Shown here: positions 1 through 37,500 of the stretch, piece by piece
Numbering within the stretch: position 1 is the first letter of the stretch
Layout of the letters: each line of letters starts with the position of its first letter
Source of the DNA: Mesostigma viride
Lineage: Eukaryota; Streptophyta; Mesostigmatophyceae; Mesostigmatales; Mesostigmataceae
NCBI GenBank assembly: GCA_009746045.1
Contig: RPFO01000050.1
Location: 525,849 to 563,348, forward strand
DNA length: 37,500 nucleotides
Reading direction: 5' to 3'
The notes under the pieces: model-generated
Databases searched by the model: none
What the model was told of the DNA's origin: nothing
What the model saw: the letters and a program-made list of their open reading frames with translations, nothing else
Made by a program: the position numbers and the translations under genes

Positions 1-2255
1 TGATACCCAGCAAATCACGGCTTTCCAGTAGACCTGACAATTGCAGCGCCACGCGTCCCGAGTTGATGGCTACACGATCATGCAGCCACCACAGCGCGGG
101 AACGTTCAAGCCAGCGTACACAGTGTACGGGCACGGGGAAGTGCAGCTTGCGTGTAGTCGAGCAGATCGACTCATTGTTTTTTTCGGACCGAAGAGCAGA
201 CTTGTCTGCATGCAGTGCAGCCTGAAACGAGCAGGAGAGCAAGGCCTTTATAAGACAATAGTTATTTGGCTTAGTTACAGTACCTGACGTAACAAGTTTA
301 CGTTCCAGGTCGCCTGGCTTGCTGTGCGAGACTTGTAATGGAAGACGCCGCCCACCCTTAACACGGCGCTGATGATAAACATGATTATACCGTACTAGAG
401 ACAGCTAAGACAATATAAAATGACAAGCGCTGGAATAATATATGAAGCTCGCGTTGATCATCATGTTTTATACCGGTGGCATGGTTACCGCTATGATGAT
501 CTTCCACCCTATGTCCGCACCTTAGCTGCTGGAATACATAGTGGTGCAGGTGCACTTTGTGCACCCAGAGCAGGTGTAGTTGACACCCTACCCTTGCAGG
601 AAGTAGCCCAGAATGTATTAAAAGCCATATGCCCCTTCTCAGGGATATGTGCTATACATGTCCTCCCAACGGAGATATGCTACAATTTAGTTTTAATTTA
701 ATTTAATGGTTACCGCGTGTAATGACTCCTAGATGCGCAGCACTGGACTGCAGAGCGAGTGTATCATCAGTGGCATGCGATTTTACTAGCAGAATGCACA
801 AGGCGCGAGCAGCTTCGGTCCAGTTTGCGACGGTCGGCCGGGTTGGTTGCCGTGGCACCTGAGCCCTGGTGGATTCATGGTTACAAGACGCGCTGTTTTG
901 TTTTGTCAATTGGAGTCAGTCGAGGCAAGATGCTGCCGGCACAATCGCCACCCGTATTTCCTGCCAAGTGGGTCAGGAAACCGGCATGGCAATATCGAAT
1001 ACCTACTATCACTCAAGTAGCCTGGCCTTTCCTACCCGTCGCCAAGACGGCCGCCCCTGACCATGTGTCTCCCACATAGGCGCAATTGGCTGCTGTATAG
1101 TGCTTGGATGGTGAGAAAATGGTTCACTTGACAAGTGCAGCAAGCTGGACGATTTAATTCAAGCAAATTGAACCCAGCTAGCTGGAGAGTGCGCGGTTGC
1201 ATGCACGGGCCTACGATATTAAATACTGCAACGGTAATGGCCCGTAGTCCCTGCGTGTTGGGACCTCTGTGGTCGTGGTGCGTGGTCTCAAACACGTTTA
1301 TCAATACTAGGGTCCATCACTTTGGTACTTGCAATCCACATGTGCTGCATGCATGCATCCGCAGTCACCCGTGTACCTACAGCAAGTGCCACAGTGGTGG
1401 ACTAGAGCATGCCGCTAGAAGCAAATAGCTTTTTTAAGGATATGTGAGACCGCCTGCCGAGCTACATATTTGTAAGTGTTCTCACAGCACGGTAATGTGT
1501 CAATGTGTGCACGAATTAATTTAAAGCACATGGACTGCGTCATGCGGGTAACAATTTGAATCGGAACCTTGAACCCCTGTGCACGTACAACGAGGAGGAG
1601 GGAGGGCGACCTAGCTTCTCTCACTGCCTCATGCATGTGGTGGGCAGGCCACAGAATGAGGACTCTCTCTGCATCATGGTGCAGGCCCAACTGTGGATGC
1701 AATACAACGGCAAGTACGTAGCAAAAGCTTTGTGGATGCAGTAAGGCTGCCCCATCGGTCGTCCAGAGGCCAGAGATTTTAATTAATCCCTGAGTGTGCA
1801 CAACGGGCAGGGGGCCAGAGACTCCCCCCCCTATAGCCCTCATGCCACAGGCGTGCCACACGGTGCTCAATCCGACCCGTCGAAACGATCCGGGGCATCC
1901 CCGGCCCTGCCTGTGGGTGCAATATGACCCGTGTGAGCATTACATTGATATGGAGACGTGAGCAAACATCATGTGCTAGATGAGCGCGCGTAGCTAGGCT
2001 GGCGGATGTCTGTTGCTCCCAGGCTGCTGAGCACTCGAAACCACGCAGCACCATGACTCGGCATGTGGCGGCGTGCGCGCGGTCGGTGTCCTCATGCACT
2101 TCTGCGCGGCGTGTGTTGGGCTTCCAGCTCCTATAGTGGAGGGTCCCATGCGCCATGCCCAGGTCCGTACCGCTGACGGCATCACTCCAGCGTTCCCCCT
2201 GCATGTGCACAGGGGTGCATGTGGCAGGGCTGTGTGCTCTCCCCGGCCCCATATC
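1..2255. other. region without a recognisable gene
   Basis: I see no coding exon, RNA gene or clear repeat that I can support here. Open frames are short or have no recognisable family signature, and composition is mixed. It lies beyond the 3' end of the protease gene, next to decayed retrotransposon sequence. Unrecognised exons cannot be excluded, because exons in this genome can be as short as about 40-80 nt. Confidence 0.5.
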
Positions 2256-2500
2256 AATTATAAATTACAATTACATTTACATTACTTATACATGATGCCA
2301 GTCGGAAGGCACCCAATTAAACATAAACAAAGCCAACGCTAACAAGAGATACCACGACAAAATAACTACAGCCGACATGGGACACTCGATCCACACCGAG
2401 CGGAATGAAGTAAAACAGCCTAATAACCGTGCTGCGCCGTAAAGTCAGCCTGCGAGCGGCGGAGCAAGACGTCAGCCATGCATAGCCCGATCCCCATATC
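2256..2500 (-). mobile_element. non-LTR retrotransposon (LINE) 3' end, truncated
   Basis: On the minus strand, 2423-2479 encodes MADVLLRRSQADFTAQHGY followed by TAG at 2420-2422. This matches the C-terminus of the second LINE tail at 16989-17047 (MADIMLRRTRADFAVQQGY, then TAG) almost residue for residue. Both are followed by an untranslated stretch ending in an A/T-rich tail containing TAAGTAAT (here about 2256-2290). Seen directly: two homologous C-terminal peptides with matching stop and tail. Inferred: a LINE ORF2 C-terminus plus 3' UTR. The 5' part is replaced by another fragment at about 2503. Confidence 0.7.
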
Positions 2501-2502
2501 TA

Positions 2503-2690
2503 TTCATCATTATGGTGGACTATATTATGAGGCGTGCCGACAAGCCCGCTTTGCCCGGGTGGAGGGGCGCGTGCCGGGGTTGATCAATCGAGATTACGGA
2601 GTACGCCAGCTACGGCGGGGTCGGTTGACCCACCCTACCGACTGAGCGATCTGATCTACGCTGATGACACGACGGTGGCTGAGTGAGCCC
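2503..2690 (+). mobile_element. reverse transcriptase fragment, plus strand (LINE, degenerate)
   Basis: Plus-strand reading gives FIIMVDYIMRRA (from 2503), then after frameshifts LSDLIYADDTTVAE and a stop. The YADD catalytic motif of reverse transcriptases lies at 2657-2668. The order, a VDYIMRRA-like helix and then YADD about 50 residues later, is that of the palm domain of non-LTR retrotransposon RTs. The fragment is frameshifted and cannot be functional. It sits in opposite orientation to the LINE pieces on both sides. Confidence 0.72.
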
Positions 2691-2976
2691 AACAGCGCCA
2701 GGGCCTCTGTCTTCTTGCTATAACCTCTCGAGCCCCACCACTCGGGCCCCGATTGCGAGGCAGCTAGTCAAGCCACGTCTGCACGTGCTCGATCAGTGTC
2801 CTCGAAGAGGGTGGTGTCGTCTGCATATAGATGATTTCCGCTAGCCCAGTCTCCGTGTCCGCCCCGCCATGCCAATTTTTGTTGGCGACCTTTACCCCTG
2901 GTTCCCTACCCACAATGCGAGCAAACCGCTTAATTGCTTGCCTGAATCATGATATGTATTCGACCACAATAATGAA

Positions 2977-3302
2977 CCTAGGTATCAAGGAGACAACCAG
3001 CGCAGGCCAGAAATCGGGAGAATCCGGACCATGGTAGCTCGAGCCTGCCGTTATCTTGTCCGCGTGTTCGAGTCGTTCAGGATGATGAAGATGAATGGTG
3101 ATGGAAATGTGTATCCTTGTGCGTTGAAATTATGGCTGGCTTACGTGTAGAGCGACTAGATGACCTAGACGGTGGGGCCGGAAACAGCATGCTTGATCAG
3201 GGCGTGTGTTTCGAGCCTAACTGGCCGGGAGTGTCTAGTGGTGAGCACCATTGCTGCGATCGCTCTCCCACCATTTACGAGGAAATACCCTAGCCTAGGT
3301 AT
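2977..3302. repeat. 9-bp target-site duplication flanking dispersed repeat copy 1
   Basis: The sequence cctaggtat occurs at 2977-2985 and again at 3294-3302. The flanking bases differ on both outer and inner sides, so the duplication is exactly 9 bp. It marks the ends of the inserted repeat. Confidence 0.75.
2986..3293 (+). repeat. dispersed ~308-bp repeat, copy 1 (inserted in the LINE RT)
   Basis: It begins caaggagacaaccagcgc and runs through gagtcgttcaggatgatg and gtgtttcgagcc to gtgagcacca. Related sequence recurs at 10586-10790 and 35779-36130, with short remnants at 4252-4310 and 10538-10560. It is bounded by a perfect 9-bp direct repeat (2977-2985 and 3294-3302), and removing it restores the order of RT motifs on both sides. 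It has no coding capacity that I can see. It could be a SINE or a non-autonomous DNA element; I found no convincing Pol III boxes. Confidence 0.8.
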
Positions 3303-3490
3303 AGCTCGAGAGCATGCAGCCCTGCCACACACCCTTCTGTAGAGGGCATGGTGGCGTGAACCCATAGGAAGTGCGCACCGAGGTGGTGGACCCTTCATAC
3401 AAGGTGCGGATGACAGCAATAAGGGGGAGGGGGATCCGGAACAGAGCAAGCATGTCCCACAGCGCAGACCAGAAAACCGAATCGTGACTA

Positions 3491-4439
3491 TATGGTTGGG
3501 GCATGATGCAGATGATATTTGTAAATTTTGTGTAATTATCTTCTAATTAATGAGATTAGCATAGTACTCCGTGGCATGCCCATGTGCATGACACGCAAGT
3601 ACTTACTAAGTATACGTCATCAATTTAGGATGAGCATACACTGATGAGCTTCTCATGTCACTTGAGGCAAATCATGTTTAAATAAAATATATAGCATGAC
3701 ATTCCAAAACATACCCCATGATGGGAAACTAGTGTACAATCTCCGCACATGTCCCAGAGAGCGAGGTAAAAGAACAACTTAAATGGACAGTCTCTGCCCA
3801 GAATAAGAATTCCACCCTCGCTCCATCCACATGACCTGTCGGAGCACTATCTCAACAGGTTACATCGACAAATAAGCATAGACAGATGTGATGCCTCCAC
3901 AGCCCCAGATATGTCGCCCACTTTTGAAGTAGCAATCATGCGCGCTACAGCTTGAGTGCGTCTTGGAGGCAGAGCGTGACATGGCAGACCTGTGTGCCAT
4001 GCCACTTTTACTCTGGTTGGCAGCAAGTCAGCTTGCGCATGCTGGAGAAAGGAACTCTAGTAAAATCCACTACAGTACAACGAACGTGATCATCTGCAAC
4101 CCATTCTCCTTGAGCGCGCTTGCTGGCAGGCCCACAACAGCACGTATGAAATGTGCTGGCTGCTCAGACTGGCCTGCTCAGGAGTTGCGTACATCAACGT
4201 CGTCCATATGATTCTGGAGGCAGGTGAGTTCACCGTCCTATCTACATATCCATGAGACAATCAGCGCAGGCCTAGGATCTTGAAGATGCAGACCATGGCT
4301 TGGCCAGCCTATCTATATCAATGAGACAACACATATGGTATCTAAATAACAGTATCAGAATACACTACCCAAATGGGCGAAAAAACCAGTAAAAAAGAAC
4401 ACTGTTTGCCAATCCACTCCCAGCGCAATCACCGCGCCA
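3491..4439. other. intergenic, 3' flank of the protease gene
   Basis: No gene is recognised. 4252-4310 contains a short remnant of the dispersed repeat (gagacaatcagcgcagg). No clear AATAAA-type polyadenylation signal is visible on the minus strand just below the protease stop at 4440. Confidence 0.5.
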
Positions 4440-32679
<28,240 letters not shown>

Positions 32680-33254
32680 GGTAAATTTCACGGCATTTCT
32701 GTCAGGGCTGTACAGAGCCTGCAGCGCGATCTCGTAATATCCTTCGCGCAAAACATTCCAGCAATTCTATTAAATTGGATATGCGCGTATTGAAGGCCGT
32801 CGCTGGCACGCGTCGGCGTTGGTCATGCATGTGGAGGATGCCGACGATAAAATTATTCGTGAGAAATGCTGTTACTTGCTAAGAATGCGAGAATTGTCAC
32901 GTTGTATCGCAGAAATAAGTATTGTCTGTGGCAGCCCGGGCAGGTTATCTGGCCTCCATTACATTATTTTTGTGTGCCCCCCTCGTCAGTGGTGCTACTC
33001 TCGTCAGTCGTCCAGGACGCAGTCGTCCCAATCTCTGCCCGGCCAAAAAATGATTATTTCCAGTCCATTAGTCGAGGTCAACCGAATCTAGACTGATGAT
33101 TCCATATCACCGTACATATCTAACGTGTTCACATTTATGCAACGGCCGCGGCCTGGTCACTGGGCAGGTGTCAGCCAGTGCCCTTCATTATCAGGCTACT
33201 ACTGTTCAAAGTTAGTACCCCCGATACTCAATATATCCGGCACTCGGCCAGTAA

Positions 33255-33307
33255 TTGTTGTTGTTGTTGTTGTTGTTTTGTCCCACGCCGCACATGGGCA
33301 GCAGAGA
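33255..33307 (+). repeat. GTT-run plus cacgccgcacatgggcag repeat, intergenic copy
   Basis: Same arrangement as at 19208-19254. Confidence 0.75.
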
Positions 33308-33398
33308 ATCTATCCTCGGCCAGTAAGTATACATAGAATTCTCTGCTGCGGCGGTGCGACCAACAACTGTACAAAGTTGTTGTTGTTGCGTGTGAGAA

Positions 33399-33460
33399 TC
33401 AACTGACTGACTGACTGACTGACTGACTGACTGAGTGACTGACTGACTGACTGACTGACT
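33399..33460. repeat. (CTGA)n tract
   Basis: About 15 CTGA units with one GAGT interruption. Confidence 0.95.
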
Positions 33461-33930
33461 TACTTACTATGACCGGCGGGATCCAACTGACAAGCTGACT
33501 GACTGTTAAAATTAGAGTTGAGTTCATTCCCGCGCCGGTGGTCCACAGCCCACAGGGTTATTAATAGCGGGCCCGCAGGACACCCCGCAAAAGGCAAGTG
33601 GGCCGCAGGACTACAAAACCCTGATACGTGCAGATTGCTCCCTGCAAGCGTGAAAAGCCTGGTGCCAGGGCCGCGAATCCGCGCGCACCGATAAGCGCTT
33701 GCTGCGCACTGCTCACGGCTTGACTGACTTTTAGACGGCTTGCCTCAGGCGCTGCCACCTTGCAGCCAGATGTCGCGAGTTGCCAGGCTCGAGCGGTGGG
33801 CCTCTTGGCTCATGAGTCATGGGCCTCATGATCACATCGATGATCGATCCCTCTGCATCACGATTCACGCGTGCATAACTTTCCCCTAAACGCATATTTC
33901 CTGGCGCTGCAAAGCATCACAGGCCAGCTT

Positions 33931-33938
33931 TATTTAAA
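33931..33938 (+). promoter_or_regulatory. TATA-like element of the coactosin gene
   Basis: TATTTAAA lies inside the palindromic ctttatttaaag, about 145 bp before the ATG at 34082. It is the only TATA-like motif I noted near the gene. The transcription start is not visible from sequence. Confidence 0.35.
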
Positions 33939-34081
33939 GCCGGGGGCGACACCGAGCGTCACTCGAAGGTTTTGATAGGTGTCCCTGCTAAAGCTGGGCA
34001 TATACGAGGTTAAGTAGGGCGGTAAAGAGTGAATCTTAAGGTTTGTTACGTCGTGGAGTAAACTCGCATCCCCTTCGTAAA

Positions 34082-35143
34082 ATGTCGATCTTCATGGATG
34101 GTTGCGAGGAGGCCTACAAAGTAAGCATTTGGCCCGGTTTGGGATATCCTAAAAGAGTAACCAGCGCCCTGCCTGTCCCTAGAATATGGTGAACCATTGC
34201 CACTGTTGCATGCCCATGGGTTCATACTTTACCAGCATATGAACTCGTGTACAAGAATAGCCTGCGTAGAAGCTGCGAGGATGGCAAGAACGGAGACGAC
34301 ATTCGTATCCATAGCCGGCTTCATCTCCTTTTGCCTTAAGCAATAAAAAATTTATTTAAATGTTACTGCGCGTTTAAGTACTCGGTTAGCAGACGTGCCC
34401 ACATTGTATGGTGTTCTCAAACGTACGTCCTGCTTGCAACTACAGCTACATGTATTGTGAGAACGCAGGTGTCACCTTCACCTGGCTGTTAAATTTTCTT
34501 TCTCTGCATGGTGCATTTCGTGCCCTTGTCTCTGTTCTGTAACGCTCAGGAAGTCTTCTCTGATAACAACGAAACGTCTTGGTGTGCGCTGGGCTACGAC
34601 GGGCAGAAGCTCAAGCCGGTAGCCAAAGGAGCAGGGGGCCTGGACGAGCTGGTGGCGACCTTTGAGGACGGGAACATTATTTACGGACTGTTGAGGCAGA
34701 TCAAGACGGACGACCGTGGTGACTCCGTCCGCATCAAATTCATTTTCTTGACATGGGTAGGCGAGGCCGCGCCCGCGATGAAGAAGGGTAAAGTCACGCT
34801 CCACAAACCAATGGTCGGCAGCCTGTTCAAGGGCTACCACATCGAAAAACAGATCTATGAAAGGGAGGAGCTCAATGGCTTGGCGGAGAAGCTTGAGCAG
34901 CAGCTCAAAGTGGCCGCGGGTGCAAACTATGACATGGGCAACCGGGGGGTGGAGGTGGACACCAAGGCGGCGGATTACAAGAACGCGTCCAAGGAGTTCT
35001 TCTCCCAAAAGGACAAGGAGACACAAATCAAGGCGCACATTTATGACAAGGGCCCACTTCCGAAGGAGGGCACGCCCGTGGACCTTGGTGGCCGGGCGAT
35101 GACTGCGGGGGCGTCGATTGCGAAGAAGAACATTGTCGGGTAA
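34082..35143 (+). CDS. coactosin-like actin-binding protein (ADF-H domain), two exons
   Basis: Exon 1 34082-34120 (MSIFMDGCEEAYK) ends in donor GTAAGC. Exon 2 34550-35143 follows acceptor CGCTCAG, phase 0, giving 210 aa. The ADF-H fold is clear: ETSWCALGYDGQKLKPVAKG (21-40), YGLLR (57-62), RIKFIFLTWVGE (74-85) and KKGKVTLHKPMV, all at coactosin positions. AGANYD (136-141) matches the GGANYD end of animal coactosin-like proteins, after which this protein continues for about 70 residues (DYKNASKEFF, KGPLPKEGTPVDLGGRAMTA). Known for the family: it binds F-actin and counteracts capping; a Lys in the KF strand, here Lys76, is important for actin binding. Acts in the cytoplasm. The long C-terminal extension is unusual; its role is unknown. 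The ATG at 34508 just before exon 2 lies in the intron and was not chosen. Confidence 0.92.
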
Positions 35144-35778
35144 AGCTGCTCGTCTTGACATTTTATGAAGCGAGACAATAGGGCTATGAATTAAGAAGGA
35201 AGCATATCTTTTTGTGCACACAACGGTGGCCCAGAGAAGCGAACTCCATGCACAGGAATCTTGCCTCTTTGATTGAAATTTGCTACCTGACCACTGTGCG
35301 CGACATGTGCTGTGGTGCTAAGAATTGGCATGTTGATGCAACACCGGCCACAATTCAACCTTAGATTCTCCAAACTCAACTTTTCATCCCATTTATGACT
35401 GATCGTCGAATGCAGCAGTAATCACATTTGATTACTCTAATTATTTCTGCTTCATACGGACATCAAAAAGATTTATTTAATGCGAAACTAGTTGCTACGA
35501 TATGCATGATCAATCTCTATAACACATTGTGGTACTGGCTACTAACCACTACATGGTCTGTGAGACAACTACTGATACCAAGCAGACAACCAGCGCGGCA
35601 GCTTGCCCCCTCCCCCCACGAGGAAGGGGCGCTTTGCAGAGTAGAGTAGTGAGGCTTTTGGTATCCTAGATTAGAGTTGCGTTAGATTAGCTCGTTTTTG
35701 CAGCTCCGCTCATGCACCCCCACCGGTGGAATGCGTACGTGAGCACTACATGATCGAACCCAACGGAGTCACATGTTA
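35144..35778. other. 3' flank of the coactosin gene, no gene seen
   Basis: A/T-richer sequence without a recognised exon. A small fragment related to the dispersed repeat (agacaaccagcgcgg) lies near 35584. Confidence 0.5.
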
Positions 35779-36130
35779 TCAAGGAGACAACGAGCGCAGG
35801 CCAGAAATCGCATGTTATAATTTAATTTAATTTAATTTAACCAGCGCAGGGCATGCAGAAACCATGGGAGAATCCGAATAGTGGTAGCTCAAGCCTGCCG
35901 TTATCTTTTCGGCCTTTGAGTCGTTCAGGATGATGAATATGAATGGAGATGGAAATTTGTAGCCTTTTTCATTAATTGAAATCATGGCTGGCTTATGTGA
36001 AAAGCCACTAGATGGTCAACCCAATAGACGTCCGGTGGCCGGGGCGCCGGAAACAGCTTGCTTGATTGCAGGGCGTGTGTTTCGAGCCGGCTAACTGGCC
36101 GGGAGTGTCCAGTGGTGAGCACCATATTGA
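35779..36130 (+). repeat. dispersed repeat, copy 3
   Basis: It matches copy 1 from caaggagacaac to gtggtgagcacca, but is interrupted after the first ~32 bp by catgttataatttaattt and a TTTAA run, after which the ccagcgcagg start is repeated. Confidence 0.78.
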
Positions 36131-36187
36131 TTAAGTCCTGTTGTCCTTACATCTCTTAGTTAAAAAAATTAAATTAAATTATAACAT
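35811..36187. repeat. inverted A/T-rich arms around dispersed repeat copy 3
   Basis: catgttataatttaatttaa at 35811-35830 (arm to 35840) has its reverse complement at 36160-36187 (ttaaattaaattataacatg at the end). The arms are about 29 bp with a few mismatches and enclose most of copy 3. Confidence 0.75.
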
Positions 36188-36289
36188 GCCTCCGTGGGGG
36201 GGTCATGTAGCACATATTCCATGATGTATGGGGTGGAGGAAGCCGCGTGATCGAACTATCCTAACTCTATCTAGAAAAGCCTAACTACA

Positions 36290-36586
36290 CTACTCATCAA
36301 AACGCCTCCTCCGCTTGGGGGGAGGTGGCTTGCCCACAGGGTCGGGCGTGTGCGCCTTGACAATCTTCTTCCACCGCGTCTTGTCCTGCATGGCAGTCTC
36401 TTAGTTGTCTCACTTAATCTCTTGGATAAGCCGTAAGCAGAGGGCGCGCTTAAGCAAAACCCTGCCCTGGGGCTTCACAGACCTAATTGGGCGTCCATTT
36501 TGAACCTAGAAGTCGTGGTGTTACCTCAAACTCAGTCACATTCCTTGTGATTGCAGGCCTGGGAGAGTTCTTGAACTTCTCGGTAG
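36290..36586 (-). CDS. 3'-terminal exons of an unrecognised gene with basic C-terminus (partial)
   Basis: The penultimate exon 36586-36525 encodes TEKFKNSPRPAITRNVTEFE and ends in donor GAG|GTAACA. A 139-bp intron follows, then the last exon 36385-36290 after acceptor CATGCAG encodes DKTRWKKIVKAHTPDPVGKP, then PPPKRRRRFDE and TAG (36290-36292). Phases agree (0). PPPPKRRRR looks like a nuclear localisation signal, so a nuclear protein is a guess. I do not recognise the family. The 5' acceptor at 36587 is weak; upstream exons would lie in or beyond the (GGAT)n array and outside the window. It converges tail-to-tail with the coactosin gene. Confidence 0.6.
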
Positions 36587-36812
36587 CTGAAGCGAATTTT
36601 TGTGCAGTGTACAACACAGAAAACTGAGCGAAACGATCCGCCTATTTGGCGGTTCTAGCTTAGCCATGGTGGGGTCAGCCTCGTGGAATATAGGTTGTCC
36701 TCCCAGTGGCAAGAAAAAAATAATACGTTGAGCTACTGCCCATTAATTAATTTTAATTAATTGATTAGACTCGTGCTCCCGTTGGGGAGTCACGGAGCAT
36801 TAACCCCGATCG

Positions 36813-37500
36813 ATGGATGGATGGATGGATGGATGGATGGATGGATGGATGGATGGATGGATGGATGGATGGATGGATGGATGGATGGATGGATGGATGG
36901 ATGGATGGATGGATGGATGGATGGATGGATGGATGGATGGATGGATGGATGGATGGATGGATGGATGGATGGATGGATGGATGGATGGATGGATGGATGG
37001 ATGGATGGATGGATGGATGGATGGATGGATGGATGGATGGATGGATGGATGGATGGATGGATGGATGGATGGATGGATGGATGGATGGATGGATGGATGG
37101 ATGGATGGATGGATGGATGGATGGATGGATGGATGGATGGATGGATGGATGGATGGATGGATGGATGGATGGATGGATGGATGGATGGATGGATGGATGG
37201 ATGGATGGATGGATGGATGGATGGATGGATGGATGGATGGATGGATGGATGGATGGATGGATGGATGGATGGATGGATGGATGGATGGATGGATGGATGG
37301 ATGGATGGATGGATGGATGGATGGATGGATGGATGGATGGATGGATGGATGGATGGATGGATGGATGGATGGATGGATGGATGGATGGATGGATGGATGG
37401 ATGGATGGATGGATGGATGGATGGATGGATGGATGGATGGATGGATGGATGGATGGATGGATGGATGGATGGATGGATGGATGGATGGATGGATGGATGG
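36813..37500. repeat. (GGAT)n array running off the window end
   Basis: At least 688 bp of perfect GGAT/ATGG units following the unique sequence that ends cccgatcg. Same motif as at 19701-20098. If the partial minus-strand gene extends this way, the array lies within or before it. Confidence 0.98.

Larger units (their letters stand above)
2690..3490 (-). mobile_element. reverse transcriptase fragment, minus strand, interrupted by an insertion
   Basis: Minus-strand pieces of a LINE reverse transcriptase. From 3490 down to 3303 comes VFWSALWDMLALFRIP, then LYEGSTTSVRTSYGF and GVWQGCMLSS, the RT motifs before the catalytic YADD. From 2985 down to about 2690 comes FIIVVEYI, then TETGLAEI and, in a shifted frame, IYADDTTLFEDTD (YADD near 2820), then a KTEALALLGS thumb-like motif. 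The two halves are adjacent in the protein family but are separated here by 2986-3293. Stops and frameshifts mark it as dead. Homology is recognised by motif only, so the clade is not assigned. Confidence 0.8.
32680..34081. promoter_or_regulatory. divergent intergenic region between protease and coactosin genes
   Basis: The two genes are head-to-head about 1.4 kb apart, so both promoters should lie here. Candidate elements: TATTTAAA at 33931-33938 for the coactosin gene, and a CCAAT plus TTTAATAG block on the minus strand near 32770-32785 for the protease. Also present are a (CTGA)n tract (33399-33460) and a dispersed GTT repeat (33255-33307). No other gene is seen. Confidence 0.5.

Noticed and set aside
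1779-2252. 157-codon minus-strand frame downstream of the LINE tail
   Set aside because: No recognisable motif, no supporting splice sites, and overlapping frames of similar length.

Overview
This window is nuclear DNA of a eukaryote. It has one very intron-rich gene on the minus strand, a second compact spliced gene on the plus strand, the last exons of a third gene, decayed non-LTR retrotransposons and very large simple-sequence arrays. All introns I could place use GT-AG borders, and exons are richer in G/C at third codon positions than the flanking introns. A membrane-anchored M8 (leishmanolysin-type) protease with a long proline-rich, extensin-like stalk would fit an alga or a related protist. 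I cannot name the lineage from sequence alone.

Region by region: 1-2255 holds nothing I recognise. 2256-3490 is a nest of LINE reverse-transcriptase fragments, one of them split by a ~308-bp dispersed repeat flanked by a 9-bp target-site duplication. 4440-32679 (minus strand) is the M8 metalloprotease gene. I could join 19 exons by hand, with consistent phase at all 18 introns, into an uninterrupted reading frame of 1044 codons plus stop. The order is signal peptide, short propeptide, M8 catalytic domain with HEILH, third His and Met-turn, Cys-rich C-terminal domain, EGF-like module, second small Cys module, Pro-rich stalk, one transmembrane helix and a ~107-residue cytoplasmic tail. A further 63-nt phase-neutral candidate exon lies between exons 8 and 9. 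The introns (360-2763 bp) are largely built of repeats: tetranucleotide arrays (5294-6424, 7764-8268, 19701-20098), a (GAA)n tract, at least ten minisatellites, a fold-back element and a truncated LINE tail.

32680-34081 is the divergent intergenic region between the protease gene and a coactosin-like ADF-H gene (34082-35143, plus strand, two exons, 210 aa). Downstream come another copy of the dispersed repeat with inverted flanks, the last two exons of an unrecognised minus-strand gene ending in a basic NLS-like tail (36290-36586), and a (GGAT)n array that runs off the window end.

The most unusual signal is that at least eight introns of the protease gene start inside a short local duplication. 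The exon 3' end and/or its 5' splice site is repeated two or more times just downstream, with exact 100-bp and 89-bp periods in the two clearest cases. The genes do not form an obvious pathway: the protease would act at the cell surface or in the secretory route, and the coactosin on cytoplasmic actin.
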